This document shows, one piece after another, positions 11,641 through 23,980 of a DNA stretch of 64,000 bases. The position numbers were made by a program, and so were the translations under genes. The stretch's first letter is position 1. Every line of letters begins with the position of its first letter. This stretch comes from Combretum micranthum (Eukaryota > Streptophyta > Magnoliopsida > Myrtales > Combretaceae), in contig JAMXBD010003345.1 of the NCBI GenBank assembly GCA_024138025.1, positions 61,292 through 125,291 on the forward strand, read 5' to 3'. Under the pieces are notes generated by a model. The model saw nothing but the letters and a program-made list of their open reading frames with translations, did no database searches and was not told the DNA's origin.

Positions 11641-13543
11641 CAAAGTGAACTTATACTATAAAAGTTGACAAGATGAAAAACATAATGTAAGCATAATTGA
11701 AATACAAACATTGGAATCTTAACTTATGATCAAGGCTCCTCGTGACTTAAAATAATCCATTCACCATGTATAAGCAAAGCATAAATAAATGAAAAAAAAA
11801 TGGAAGTCTTCAATTTTTGTTAAGGCTTCTCAAGACTTAAAATATTCTAGTCTCATAAATAAAATCAAGAAATATAAAAAGAAAAACTATATGAGTCTTA
11901 GATTTGTGTCAAGGCTCCCCAAGACATGAATTATTTCAATCTCTTTCGGATTAAATTCTTAAATTAGTCCAAGATTAAAAATTGACTAGTCTTATGAACA
12001 CAAAAATAAATAAAGTGTATGAAATAAATAAAGTTATGTTAGTGAGCAACATACTCATAAAAGTATAAATTCTTACATATACATATTTACATATACAAAG
12101 TTAGATTAGTAAATATGAATAAAATAACATAAACAATACAATAACACTGTGTGATATGAACATAGTATGTTGTCTGTTATTTCAATTCCCTAACATCATG
12201 CATCATGGGGATTTTTATGAAAAATATTTAAAGACATACAGATACTCATATCACATAATCATAATATATGAAGAGGGTATAGGAGGGAATTAATGATGTA
12301 AAAATAATTGAAAAAGATAATAAAATAGATAGAGAGAGAAGAGGAGAGGTTCTAGCCATGTACAGAGGGGGAGAGAGATAGTGGATTAAAATTAATTTAA
12401 GAAGAAAAGTTATTAAGAAAAGTGTAATAAAACACGGTAGATTAGATGTAGTGTAAGAAAAATCTATGGGTTTGTAAAAATGTAAGAAATAGGCATAAAA
12501 GTAGGGGTGCAAGATGTGTAAAAAAAAAAAAAATGGTAATTTATGTGAATAGTAACAAGTAACCTAAAGTGATAAATTAATTATCGATAGAGATAAAATA
12601 TGCATATATAAGTTATAACTGACGCTTTTATAACCCAAAAATTTATTATCTGATATTATATGAGTTTTTTAATATTATTCTAGTATAAATTGTTTGTTGA
12701 AACATTTTATCTTGTTTTGCATGTCGATGTATGGATATAAAAACTAATCCTGAAAGGCTTTAAAAATTGAATTTTTGACGAACCTAATTATTTTAATGCA
12801 TATACTACATGATTGGTTCATAATTTGAGTTCATACTATTTTTCGAATTTATTAAATATATTAGGGTTTTAGAAGCTGTCTAATTGAGTCTAAGTTTTAT
12901 AAGGTTTAAGATTGACTCAATTTGACTTTAAGGTTCCAATTCCACTCTCGACTCTAAGGTTTTACCTATGAGATCACCCTAAAATTATGGGGGTTTAAAA
13001 TTATAGGAAATTATTTCTTATTTTTATTATTAGATATTATTTAGGTATACTACATCGATTTGCATGTTACAGATAAAATAGATGAATCATTTAGCATAGG
13101 GTTTCTGAGTTGAACGATTATTAAATTTTCATTTTGTTTTTGAAGGCACTTGTTTTTAAGGTTCAGTATTTATAATTTTTTGTTCCCCTTATACTCATTA
13201 GATGTTAAAGGTTATTCAACTTATCTAACATTTTCTAGAGTTTCCAAGACTTGTAATTGGTTTGGATCAATTCTAGGGTTTCTTGGTTTTAAAGTTGAAT
13301 CGAATTGATTCAATTATAGTATGTGAAATTGTTTTGATAGTGATACATCTTTGCTAAATTACTTACCTTTAGGGTTTCGAGCTTTGCTTAAATCACCTAA
13401 TATCCTAAGGTTATCGATTCTTTATCTAATCCCATTTAAGGTTTTAGAGTTTAGTTTTAACCTAAGTCGGTTTTTAGGATTCTAGTTTCGGTATTAGCTC
13501 TATGGTTCTCATCTAGGAGTACTAAAAAATCTAGGGGCTTACA
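11641..13543 (-). mobile_element. Truncated LTR1 copy (5' half only)
   Basis: The plus strand ends AATCTAGGGGCTTACA at 13543, the reverse complement of an LTR1 start. Going left it resembles the first 1.4 kb of LTR1, including the CTAGTCTTA and AAGGCTCCCCAAGAC words that match AGTCTTGGGGAGCC-like text in plus copies. The 3' half is absent: no GTGACA end is seen near 11640, and the neighbouring LTR2 copy abuts it. The left border is approximate. Confidence 0.7.
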
Positions 13544-13610
13544 GGTTTGACTTAGATATGTTAGGGCATGAAGGATTAAGGGGTTCAAGGTTAATAAAAA
13601 CTAAAATTAT

Positions 13611-13966
13611 AGGGTAAATTATAAGGTAAGTTCATTAAAGGTATCAATATTTCAAGTAATTAAAACGAGGAATCAACGTTTTACAAATTAAATCAAATGA
13701 GGTATAAAAGTTTTATAAAATTCATTTAAGGTATCAATATTTGGATTAATTTTCAATTACGTTTCTTAGTTTTCATTAACGGTTAAATATTAATACATTA
13801 TTTGACTCGCTTTGCAAAACATTGATACCTCTTTTTAACCACTTAAAAAGGTGATAGCTTAAATAAATTAATCTCTAAGCATTGATTTTTCTTTTTAGCC
13901 GCTTGAAACAATAATACCTTAAATGAACTTACCTCAAAATGTTGATACCTCTATGTAATTTACCCT
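13611..13966. mobile_element. MITE-like element with AGGGTAAATT inverted ends
   Basis: The ends are AGGGTAAATT (13611-13620) and its reverse complement AATTTACCCT (13957-13966). Inside, GGTATCAATATTT-type words recur in both orientations next to TAAGTTCATTTAAGG, giving extended imperfect terminal inverted repeats of roughly 60 bases. Ends of this type are common in non-autonomous plant DNA transposons. The target duplication is not clear, so the superfamily is left open. Confidence 0.6.
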
Positions 13967-15940
13967 AAAAATATAAGACACGTTTTAATTATGAAAGACA
14001 AATGCATATAATATCACTCAACTAAAGCTATTTGGATCAAACCTATCAATTAATTAATCAAATCCATCCAAGATACAACCTAAAAATAGAAGACATAATA
14101 TAATAATTAATATTTTAAAAATTTACAATACAACAAATATATATTGAAATTTTAGTAAGTTTGTTTCAAACCAGGTCAATCGATCCAAATCAATCGTATC
14201 CCAATCCAGTAGCCAAAGTTAACCAAATTAATTGGGTTAATGCAAATCTGGGCTAAAGCATGAACTGCCTGCTATCATAACTAGTTCCGGTCAAACCACT
14301 GGATCTGTTTAGGTCTTCAGACAACATTGGTCTTCACTAATACCATTTTTAGGACCAAGACTTGTAGACTTCTAAATAGTACCCATACACACACAACACA
14401 TATGTTAAAGCTATAGTAAATGAGCTTCAAACGTCCAATCAACTATGTAACCATTAAAATAAATATAGTAATTGAAATATTAATTATTTTAGTGGTTCAA
14501 GCATGGTTGGGTATAATGTGAGACATTAGATAGTACAGAACCTATCCCATCAAAATTAATGATGGGACCATAAAATTTTCCTTATAATAATTATAAAATT
14601 GAAAGTCTATATCTTAGGTACATGTTAAGAAATACCATTATATTAGGAAAGATGGAAATGATTAGGAATGATAGAAATTACGAGAAAATAATTAGGAAGA
14701 AAAAATGAGTGTGCTAGAAAAGTAATAATTAATTCCTAAAAGAACAAAAGTAAGAGGGAAGTTAATAATATAATTTTATATTTTATTAAGATACTTTAAA
14801 TTTCCAAAAAAAATTAAAAGGGCATATTTGTTTTAAGATTACAATATTATTCTTATTTAAATTTCTTTTCAACTTTGTTTCTATACAAGGAAGGAATGGT
14901 TTTTATGAAATTTTTCCTTCCTAAATTCAATTATTTTTCTTTTCCTTCTTTTTTCAAATACTGGGGAAGATTTTCCCTTCGAATTTACTTTTATTGCATC
15001 ATTCGTCTCCTCAATCCGAATATAAGAAAATGCATTTTACCCTTTTCTTTTATTGAAATTTTATTTGATATATTTACTTTTCCGTAATAAGTAAGCAAAG
15101 GTTTGAATATATTTACACTAACTTGAGTGATTTTACCAATTACATCTGGTTACCATCACAGTATACCAAAATTAAAAACAAAAAAACTGGCTTAATTACT
15201 CAAATATTATTCCAAAAATTGAGTTTGAATTATATGATCAACCACTTTGAATACTTGGTATATAATGGATGCCATTCGTTTTTCAACCAATTGCTGCCAC
15301 ATTATTCGTACTAAACATTGCTTCAAAATTAATTTAATTAACAACACTTTTTTTCCAATAATAAATTAAATTAATAATACTTCAAAATGACACTTGTGAA
15401 ATGATAATAAACATTGGTCACCCTGGATTTTTCTTTTGTTTATGCTCATGGAAATGATGACAAGTCACTTCTTCAATAAGGGAGGCAATCAAATATGTTA
15501 TCACATTTGGTTGGGACTGTAAGATTAGAATAAAATTCTAATTTGCACAAAATAAATTAGAAAAAATCAATTAATTATCTTTTATTTTGATTGTAATTTA
15601 AAAAAATAAAAATTGTTCTTTTGGGATTGAATAATAAAGTACCAATGTACTTTTACTCTAGTTTATAGTTTAATTTAACACAATAAAATACTAGGGATAG
15701 AGAATGTAAATATATAAGAAGCAAATTAGAAATAATTATTTGAAAAAAAAAAAGGAAATATCCATCAATATAGAATAGGAATTGAAAATCCTTATTTGGC
15801 AAAGAGAATAATATAAAAATATAATTATTTTATTGACCAAATGCACTAATAACTTTACATGGAAAGTATTTAATCCAGCTAACTCTTATAAAATTAACCA
15901 AAAATAGAGCATAAATTCCTCCTCATAATTTCCTTTTTTT
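13967..15940. other. Non-coding region upstream of the SMR-like gene
   Basis: A/T-rich DNA with no convincing gene. A short segment near 14180-14360 is less A/T-rich but carries no reading frame. The last few hundred bases are presumed to contain the promoter of the gene at 16147. Confidence 0.5.
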
Positions 15941-15958
15941 CTTTTATATAAATATTCC
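15941..15958 (+). promoter_or_regulatory. Candidate TATA box of the SMR-like gene
   Basis: TTATATAAATA sits about 200 bases before the start codon. The duplicated upstream copy near 20125 has a TATATATA stretch at the matching place. A second possible TATA (CATATAAAAAG near 16088) is closer to the start codon, so the choice is uncertain. Confidence 0.4.
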
Positions 15959-16146
15959 ATTTTAAATAAAAAACAAGTAAACTCATTAATTAAAACTAAG
16001 GCTAACATAAAAAACTTGCCCTTTTTTTTTCGTCTCTCTTTCAAGACCTTCTCATTAATGATAATTTTGCCTTTGAAAAGTTTATACATATAAAAAGATT
16101 GATCAATACCGAGAGAAAAAAATAAAAAAGAAAAAAAAACTGTCCA

Positions 16147-16548
16147 ATGACACTTGACAATCTTCTTGTTGATAACTTGTGCAATGAAGTGGCACGCACA
16201 AGACTAGAAGTTGAAGGGCAAGATGGATTGGAATCAAATGGGGATGTCAGTAATATGATTGTGGACTATGATGTTCCCAAGATTATCACATCTCCTCCTA
16301 ACTCAAAGCATCCATCTTCTCTACCTGATGTCAATGTGAAAACACCAATGGACATAATTGATGATGAAAGAAACTATTCTTTTGATGAATGTAGGACCCC
16401 AAAAGGAGAGAAGAACAAGATACCACCAATTATTATTTGTCCGCCGGCCCCAAAGAGGATAAGGAGCGCATCGAAGCCAAAATCAGGCAGTTCTCTAGAA
16501 GTTGAAGAGATATTGAAGTTTGAACTGCCTAAACCTAAGGTCCTATGA
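16147..16548 (+). CDS. SMR-like: SIAMESE-related (SMR) cyclin-dependent kinase inhibitor-like protein
   Basis: The 133-residue single-exon frame carries the SMR signature: ECRTPKGEKNKIP at residues 81-93 and CPPAPKR at 98-104, followed by a basic serine-rich stretch and an acidic tail. SMR proteins are small plant nuclear inhibitors that bind CDK-cyclin complexes and push cells from division to endoreduplication or arrest. The T-P at 84-85 is the conserved possible phosphorylation site; S-P at 49-50 and T-P at 66-67 are others. The N-terminal 75 residues are acidic, without recognised domains, which is usual for the family, and the length is at the upper end for it. The ATG is the first after an in-frame TAA at 16123. 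The gene stands alone among transposon debris, and its upstream region is duplicated at 19930-20220. The subfamily member is not determined. Confidence 0.82.
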   Translation: MTLDNLLVDNLCNEVARTRLEVEGQDGLESNGDVSNMIVDYDVPKIITSPPNSKHPSSLPDVNVKTPMDIIDDERNYSFDECRTPKGEKNKIPPIIICPPAPKRIRSASKPKSGSSLEVEEILKFELPKPKVL

Positions 16549-17829
16549 AGTTCTCACAAGATACTTGGTACTAAGGTTAGGGATGTAAAATCTAAAATTT
16601 AGTTTAATTGTATGTTGAATAATCCTAATTACTAGGTAATATAATGCCGATTTCATTTTCATAATATAGGATCAGAAGTAGTTATGAACTAGGTGTTTCA
16701 TAAGATGAACTTTGGTATAATTTTAAATTTGGGTAGAAGCAAGTATTGAATTACTTAATTTTCTATTGTAGGTCCAGCTTGGACATGTAGTGTACTTTGA
16801 TTGCTCAATTTTGAGCAAGACTCATCTATCAAATAATGTAAACTAATTAATATATTTTGCTATCATTGCTCTATGTCTAGATTGATTTTAATTATTTTAT
16901 TTTTAAGATGATTATTAGATTTTTTAAATCTTTAATCAGTGCTAGATGGACCATATGGCGATAAATATGCATAATTCAAAAATTATAAAAAATATTGATC
17001 AACAACTTAAAAGTTTAAAGAATCTATTGAAATGTGAGTTGATTTGAAACTATGTTTGCAATTTGTTATTTATCTTTATATGTAATTCTAAGGATGTATG
17101 TTTTGTGCATTGTAGGAATGTAATGTTTATCTTTATTATATTATATTATAATATACTTTGTATAGATCTTAATTACATATTATTTCGATTATATCATATC
17201 TTTATATATAATATGGTATAACAATGCTTCAACAAAAACTTAAATAAGTGATATGAAAATACAAAAGCAATAAAGGAAAAATAAGCTAACACTATATATG
17301 ATAACATTGTCAAGTGTTATTTTCTATCCTTTTCACATTGAAGTTTACAGTTATTTATCATCCATATTCTTGTAGAGTATTACAAATAGATTTAAATGTG
17401 TCAAATAAATGGAGATATGCCTTGGCACTATTATGTTGCATGGTAATTGAATAAAGTTTTTGGTGCCATTTTTTATTTGAGTAGTGTTTTCTTTTCCTTC
17501 AAATAGGGTCTAGTATGTTTTAGTTAATGTAAATGGAAAATCAAAAGGGCCATCAATATTTTAAGTCCATTCAGAATATGACAAATTTTCTATATATTTA
17601 TGATAATATATTAAATTATATAGAATTTGTTACTTATATTGTGTGTTGTTTACATTTTGTTACACGATAAGTATGGAGTGCTACTGCTTAGATATACATA
17701 GATAAATATTTATCAAATTAGAAAGAAAATTTTGCTACGAAACAAAAGTCAAAACCTAAATGACAAGAACTTTTATATGTAAAAAAAAGTAATCAATATG
17801 ATAAAAAGGTATCTTCCTATTCATAAAAT
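16549..17829. other. 3' region and spacer after the SMR-like gene
   Basis: About the first 300 bases are presumably 3' untranslated sequence. The rest is A/T-rich spacer with no reading frame or repeat recognised. Confidence 0.4.
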
Positions 17830-18150
17830 GGTAGGTAAATTACTAAATTAGTATCCAATACACCATATATAAGATTATATATAATACTATAATATGATAT
17901 TATACCTATAGAATATAAGGGCTAAAATTTTGTTCATATCCACCAAATTCTTGAAAAGGTAAAGTGATGTGTATTTTGTAATCTTATTCACATATGGTAG
18001 GTAAATTACTAAATTAGTATCTAATACACCATATATAATACATGTAATATTATATTATACCTATAGAATATAGGAACTAAAATTTTGTTCATATCCACCA
18101 AATTCTTAAAAGGGTAAATTGATGTGTATTTTGTAAAACTTTCAAATATA
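17830..18150. repeat. Tandem direct duplication, period 166 bases
   Basis: Two units starting GGTAGGTAAATTACTAAATT lie at 17830 and 17996. They share the order AATACACCATATATA, ATACCTATAGAATATA, TTTTGTTCATATCCACCAAA and GATGTGTATTTTGTA, with scattered substitutions and a small deletion in the second unit. It is non-coding. Confidence 0.85.
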
Positions 18151-18998
18151 TGTTTGAAGTTATTATTTAGCCAAATTAAAAATTGTTTTAGTAAATATAT
18201 CTAGAAAAAAGAATGAAATCTAATAGTTGTTAAAGCTACAGTATTTATACTTTTTAACCCATAATTGAATATTTTTATGAAAATTAAAATTCATATGAAT
18301 CAAATTAATTAAACTAAATGAAAAACAATAAAAAAAGTATATATTCCATTAGCTTAGGTCACTTCAAATTAAATTAGAACCAATGAAACTCTTCTTTGTT
18401 TACAGCAAAAAATTATTTAGGATCACATAAGTATGGATAATAAGCATTGCTAAGGTAAGAGATGATAAATGGAAGTCATAATATTTGGTAATTACACAAA
18501 AACATATGTATATTCAAATATTTAAGATTAGTTTTAAATGAATATAATATGTATAAAGTTAAATTTACTAATAGCCTTACTAATTGCATTAGTTAGAGCA
18601 ATCTTGTTTCCCTTTTAGTTTTTTTCTTTTAACCATTATATTGGAAATAGAAGATTCAAACTTGATATACATCACTTGAGAGATCCAGATAGTATTGTTA
18701 TGCGACAAGATAATTGATATTAGTTACGCAACATATATTAGGTGCAACTAACCTTATATTAGTGTTGTTCCACTACTCAAGTAGTTCAATCATAACTAGA
18801 TTCACACAACTAACCTTCCAGACATTATTGTGGTTACGCAACATATCAATATATTAACTTCGGACTATGTTATGCAAAAGCACAACAATAATACTAGGAA
18901 AATGACTAATATATTAATATAACAAAAATAGTAGACAATGAATATATTATAAAATATCAATATATTTTCACTCTAATTTATGGTTTCACTATCATTAT

Positions 18999-19886
18999 TA
19001 GGGCTATGCAAAACAAACCGATTGAACCATGAAATGCACCAGACCGAACCGAATAGAGTAGAACCGAATCGAAATTTTAGTTTTTTTATGAAATGGTTTG
19101 GTTTGCGATTCAGTTCGGTGAAGGGCAAATAATTCGCGGTTCGAATCAAAACCTTGAACCGAACCGTATAATTCGAACCGAATCGAACCATTTTACATAT
19201 TTTCTTTTTTAAAAATTAAACATATTATTTTTACTCTTCATTATTTTATTAAAAAATTAATTGTTGTTAAAATTTGTGACTTAAATATGTATCATTCATG
19301 AGAATAAAATTAGATTTGTCATATTATGTTTTAATTATTGTGTTGTCTACAAATAAGATAGATTTTAGATTTTAGCTTTTAGTATTCTAACTTATGAAAA
19401 TTTTTTCCCTTTACCTTACTAATTCTATTATTTAGTTACTTATTGATTTATACAATTGATAAATATGTTAGTTAGAAGCATATAAAAATTAAATTTTGTG
19501 TATCATATTAGGATAAAGTCTAGTATACTATTATAGTTCAAAAAAATTAAAAAAAAAAAAGACTAGTCATGATTATTATTTTATAATGGATGAAATCTCT
19601 CATTCCTATAAGGTTTACATGTTTATTTGGTAAATGATTAATTTTAAATATTATTGTTTATATTTGCATTAGTGATAAGAAATATGTAATTAAAGTTTTT
19701 TTTATAGAATATATATATATATTTATGAATAAAAATGATTTGAACCGCAAACTGAACAGTATAGAATCGTTTTACGAACCAAACTGTATGATTAGATTCA
19801 AATTTAAAAGAAAAACCGAACCGTAAAATATGGTATGGTTCGGTTCGAGGTGTAAATCAAACCGAACCATTTCGTGTACTCCCCTA
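18999..19886. mobile_element. Non-autonomous hAT-like transposon with 8-bp target duplication
   Basis: The 888-bp element starts TAGGGCTATGCAAAAC and ends GTGTACTCCCCTA, and is flanked by the perfect 8-bp duplication ATCATTAT (18991-18998 and 19887-19894). The subterminal regions are full of AACCGAACCG words in both orientations, typical of hAT ends that bind their transposase. The interior is A/T-rich with no transposase frame, so it must have been mobilised in trans. Confidence 0.88.
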
Positions 19887-19929
19887 ATCATTATGAGTGG
19901 TTAAGGATACAAAATGGAAATAAACAAGA

Positions 19930-20220
19930 CATAACCTAAAAATAATTATTCATTAGGTCTTGGTAAGGAACTATAATTGTTTATTAGTTAAAGAGAAAAA
20001 ATATCAAACAATAATTATTTTACAAACCATAGGAACTAATGACTTTGAATAGGAAAGGAAGTACTTATTTCAGTCTTATAAAGTCAAACAATTAAAATTT
20101 CTCCTCATAATTTCTTCTTATTTTTTATATATACATTTTCTCTCTTTTTCCCCTCTCTTTTAGAGATTTAGTTCACTACTCATAAAAATATCATTAGCAT
20201 CATTTTTTTAATTATGCTAA
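19930..20220 (+). repeat. Second copy of the SMR upstream region, without the gene
   Basis: The segment follows the same order as 15730-16060: ATAATTATTTTA, then CTAATGACTTT/CTAATAACTTT, GTCTTATAAA/CTCTTATAAA, TTTCTCCTCATAATTTC, a TATA stretch and a CT-rich leader. Identity is partial but co-linear over roughly 300 bases, about 4.1 kb downstream of the first copy and in the same orientation. No SMR coding sequence follows. Confidence 0.6.
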
Positions 20221-20323
20221 CTAAATTTTCTTGTTATTATTTAATATTTTTGGGAAGTAAATTAAATATAGAGTTCTAATTGAAAGTTTGGTTAAAACTA
20301 AGCAACAACTTGGCAAATGCTTA

Positions 20324-20333
<10 letters not shown>

Positions 20334-20362
<29 letters not shown>
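20334..20362. repeat. (TA)n(GA)n microsatellite
   Basis: A run of TATA followed by about 13 GA units. A shorter TA/GA run occurs at 20567-20592. Confidence 0.9.
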
Positions 20363-21851
20363 AGGAGAACACGTATCCTCTTCTCTCGTCACTCTCTCTC
20401 TTGTTGATCTTCCTAATGACGGTACTTGTCAATTGTGACTACATTCGGTCTACTTGATGGCATGATGTGTCGTTTTGGCTGTGCACACCTCGTCCACTTA
20501 ACTATCTAATATAATATAGATCACCTAGATGTCTAAGGTGCCAACATCCAATCCACAACAATATATGTGTATATATATATATAGAGAGAGAGATAGACAT
20601 GAGTTATATTATTCATGTAGGAAATTTGAGTGCATGTATAATTTTATAAGGATTGGATGTTAACTATTAAATGAACTTTAGCCCTAATATTTTCTTAAAG
20701 TGATTGAACTATTGCGACATTCATTTACCCATTGTTCTAGATAACTTTGTACTTCATAAACAATTTCTCTATAATTCAATTTGCCATTGCAATTGAAACA
20801 TATATTAAAAAAAAAACATTATCGACTTCCCTAGATTTTACTTCCTTCCCAAATTATAATTATTCAATCATTCATAATACTTCCTCTCTTTGTTTTGTAT
20901 CTTTTATAGCTTAATCAAATTAGTTTCATGATTCCTTTTTGCTAATAATTTGGATTTCAAAATGAAAGACATGGATGATAGAATAATTTCTCTTCTTATC
21001 CTAAACCAAAATACATAATACAAAAAAAATAAAAATCAATCAAGTCAAATATTGGATCCACAATTATACTTAAACTAATATCACATAATTGTTTTGTCCA
21101 ATAATAAATGAAATAAAATGCAAGATAGCTAAATCCATAAAATTATGTAGAATTGATAAGATTTTTTGCTTGTTGTATTGTACACCTAAACTCAATTTTA
21201 TCATGAGTTTATAATTATATCATTTTACATATATCGACAAAAAAAAAAAAACCATATCAATATAAATTTATGGTATCATGTAATTAACTCACTATTATAA
21301 CAACCGTAATAAAATAAGATTAAATTAGATTATACAACATCAAATTGTCAATACAAAGCTTAGATAATAATCATACTATACTATAGAAATACATAAGAGT
21401 GTAGAACATTCTAATAAAACCCATTAACTTATTCTGAACTAGAATTGAAGTTGAATCTTGAGATTTTTCTAAAATTAAAAAGCTATGTATCATTGTCCAA
21501 AATGTCTAGTGCTTTAAGAATAAATAAAAAGGTTCATCCACAACATGTGTTAGATTTTGACATAGTGGGCGAATCAATAACTCAATCGCCATAAATAAAA
21601 TTGTGACTACTACATGATTTCTTTAGGGATTTGTATTTTAAAGAAACACAACTAAAACGAGGTGAAACCTATAGAATCGTGCTTCTCTATGTTTTATCCT
21701 CGAATGAAACATACCTAAGAACACGACAACTTGTTTTGGTTGTTTTTCTTCTATAGAGAGAACATGAGGACATGCACGATCGTGAACCACTCAAAAAGAA
21801 TAAAATAAAATAAATTTAATTTTTAATATTTAAAATAATGGATTGTATTAT
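20363..21851. other. Spacer with no recognised gene
   Basis: A/T-rich sequence between the duplicated SMR upstream region and the LTR2 solo LTR. It has scattered A runs and no reading frame with coding character. The stretch near 21590-21780 is somewhat less A/T-rich but unrecognised. Confidence 0.4.
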
Positions 21852-22229
21852 ATAGATGTAAAGACCCGACCCGCTAAATCCCGAGACTTAGAGTATCGAG
21901 TCCCCAACCACATATAACGTTTTCACATTATATGTAAGGTTGTCCTAAAACTAACAGTTTATGAAAATTGTTTGATTAAAACTACTAAAACTTTATAAAG
22001 AACTTTTAATAAAACGAGATTGCTAACAAAAGCAATCTATACATATTTACATCATATAAACACTGTTTAGTGTCAATACAAGACACTACAAAATTTACAT
22101 GTTTTCTTAATCAAGAAGATTCCTAGAGGATCTTAAGGTCTTTATAGAAAATAGGCTTATCTATCAAGCCTTCTATACATAACTTTTCCCTTAGCAAAAA
22201 TTCTTCCAAAAGTCTAGGGTGATCGAGTC

Positions 22230-22306
22230 CTATTCGTCCCACTCATCCAGGAATCTCTCGAAATCGGACCCATAGCCCAAATCATCATAAAACTCGTCTC
22301 CAACAC
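22230..22306 (-). other. Short acidic frame after a splice-acceptor-like site, LTR2 copy
   Basis: On the minus strand, TTTGCAG is followed by two bases and 24 codons: VGDEFYDDL then GYGSDFERFLDEWDE, then TAG. It is the most intact LTR2 version and is strongly acidic and aromatic. The acceptor is preceded by the LTR2-conserved TACTGGGCCTTTGGCTCA. A start codon and upstream exon are not identified, so expression is unproven. Confidence 0.4.
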
Positions 22307-23972
22307 CTGCAAAGCAGCAAAAGTGAGCCAAAGGCCCAGTACACAATAACAAATGCAATAACAAGTCATCAAGCTAATGTAATGCATTAGAAGACAAGTA
22401 TTATCTTTATTAAATTTTCTTTCACAAATCAACAGGAGGGTATTCAAACCTCGGATCACGCTTTGGGAATTTAGAGATCTTGAGTAACAGCAGCTACTCA
22501 GGGGTTGATATAAGCAGTCCGAATACTTATATCTCCTATATTTATTTCATGAAGATAATAGCTTCATTTAGGGTTCAAAAGCCGTTGCCCGACTCTACTT
22601 AAACTTAGTCCATAACATGAGCCTAGTTCACAAGTTCCCATAAACTTTGAATTAAATCATGGTATTTCCCCATAAGTTTAAGCAAACGTTACTCAGATAC
22701 CATTCCCCTTATCGGCTACCCACTTAACCAAAAAGAATCGCTATTGCATCATTGTAAACCCCCTAATATTTAATAATTCCCAAAACTAATCATAGAAGTT
22801 TAAGTATCAAAAAATTAAATCCCGAAAATCGACTCAAGATAAAAACTAAATTCTAGACCGAGTCAAAATACTGGAAAAGAAACCCTAAAAATCGAACCAA
22901 GTTAAAACTTAATTCCAAATAAGAACAAAAACGAGTTTTCTCAATCTTGAGAAAACGAGAACCCTTGAAACAAAATAAAGTCCAATTACCGATATAATCA
23001 ACGTCTGTATATCGATTAAATAATCTACCCAATTCCTAAAACGTGAATCGAAATGATAGATCCAAATACCGCTTAACAACGAGATGATAAAATCCTAAAT
23101 CCTTTAGTAAAATTTTAGAATCACAAAATCCAAATTTTCAACAAAAGTCAAACTGAGTCAACTCATAAACCTAGACTCGGTTAAACGATCCCGAGAACTA
23201 AAAACAAATAAATAATCACGAATAAAATAAGATAAACCATAAACGTCGAGCTAGAAATATAAAATGATCAAAACTCAAAAATTATACGATCTTACGAATA
23301 ACTTAGTAAAATCAGAAATCAAAACGGAACCCTAAAAATGAACAAGCCTATAACAAACCCTAGTGTTTAAGATCCAGCAATCCCGCGTTTTCAAACCCTA
23401 GAAAACGAAATTAAGTTAATGACCTAGAATAGTTCGTAATAACATAGGGTAACATAAAAATATCAGATTCGCGAATTTTGAGTGACCTTCGAACCCAAAC
23501 GAGATCGGTTCTCGAAAAGCGTGTCCCGAAGCTCGGAATATTAAAAATATTCCATTTATACCAATAGACTCGTAAAAATATAAGGATTCCAAAAATATCA
23601 GTTTTGGAACTTTTCGGTAGATAAAAATTACAGATATCGCATTATTACGCGTATTTTTATTACTACCGGTACTTTAATTGTTTAGTCTACTATTCATAGT
23701 ACTTTTCTACTATTCATTACTATTTCACTATCTCTACTTTTTCTTACACCTATTTCTTACACCTACATATCTATTTTCTTACTTTTTTCATTTCCAATAC
23801 ACCTTTATTCACATCAACTTTACACATTACTTCTTTATTACACAAACAAATAAAAATAAAACAATTTCCTCCTCCCAAAAAGCCAAAACCGGTGCCATCC
23901 CTCCCCTCTCCATCTCAATTATTTTTGTTTTTCAATTTATTTTATTACATCTAAAATTCACTCCAAAAATTC

Positions 23973-23980
23973 TATAAATA
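23973..23980 (+). promoter_or_regulatory. TATA box of the second LTR1 copy
   Basis: TATAAATA followed by CCCCC, in the same context as 790-797. A leader of roughly 200 bases follows, ending CCTTAG/GTAAAT at 24193/24194. Confidence 0.65.

Noticed and set aside
16084..16146. Earlier start for the SMR-like protein
   Set aside because: An in-frame TAA lies at 16123-16125 and no ATG occurs in frame between it and 16147.
18973..19191. 72-codon minus-strand frame
   Set aside because: It spans the end of the hAT-like element and is made of its AACCGAACC repeats.
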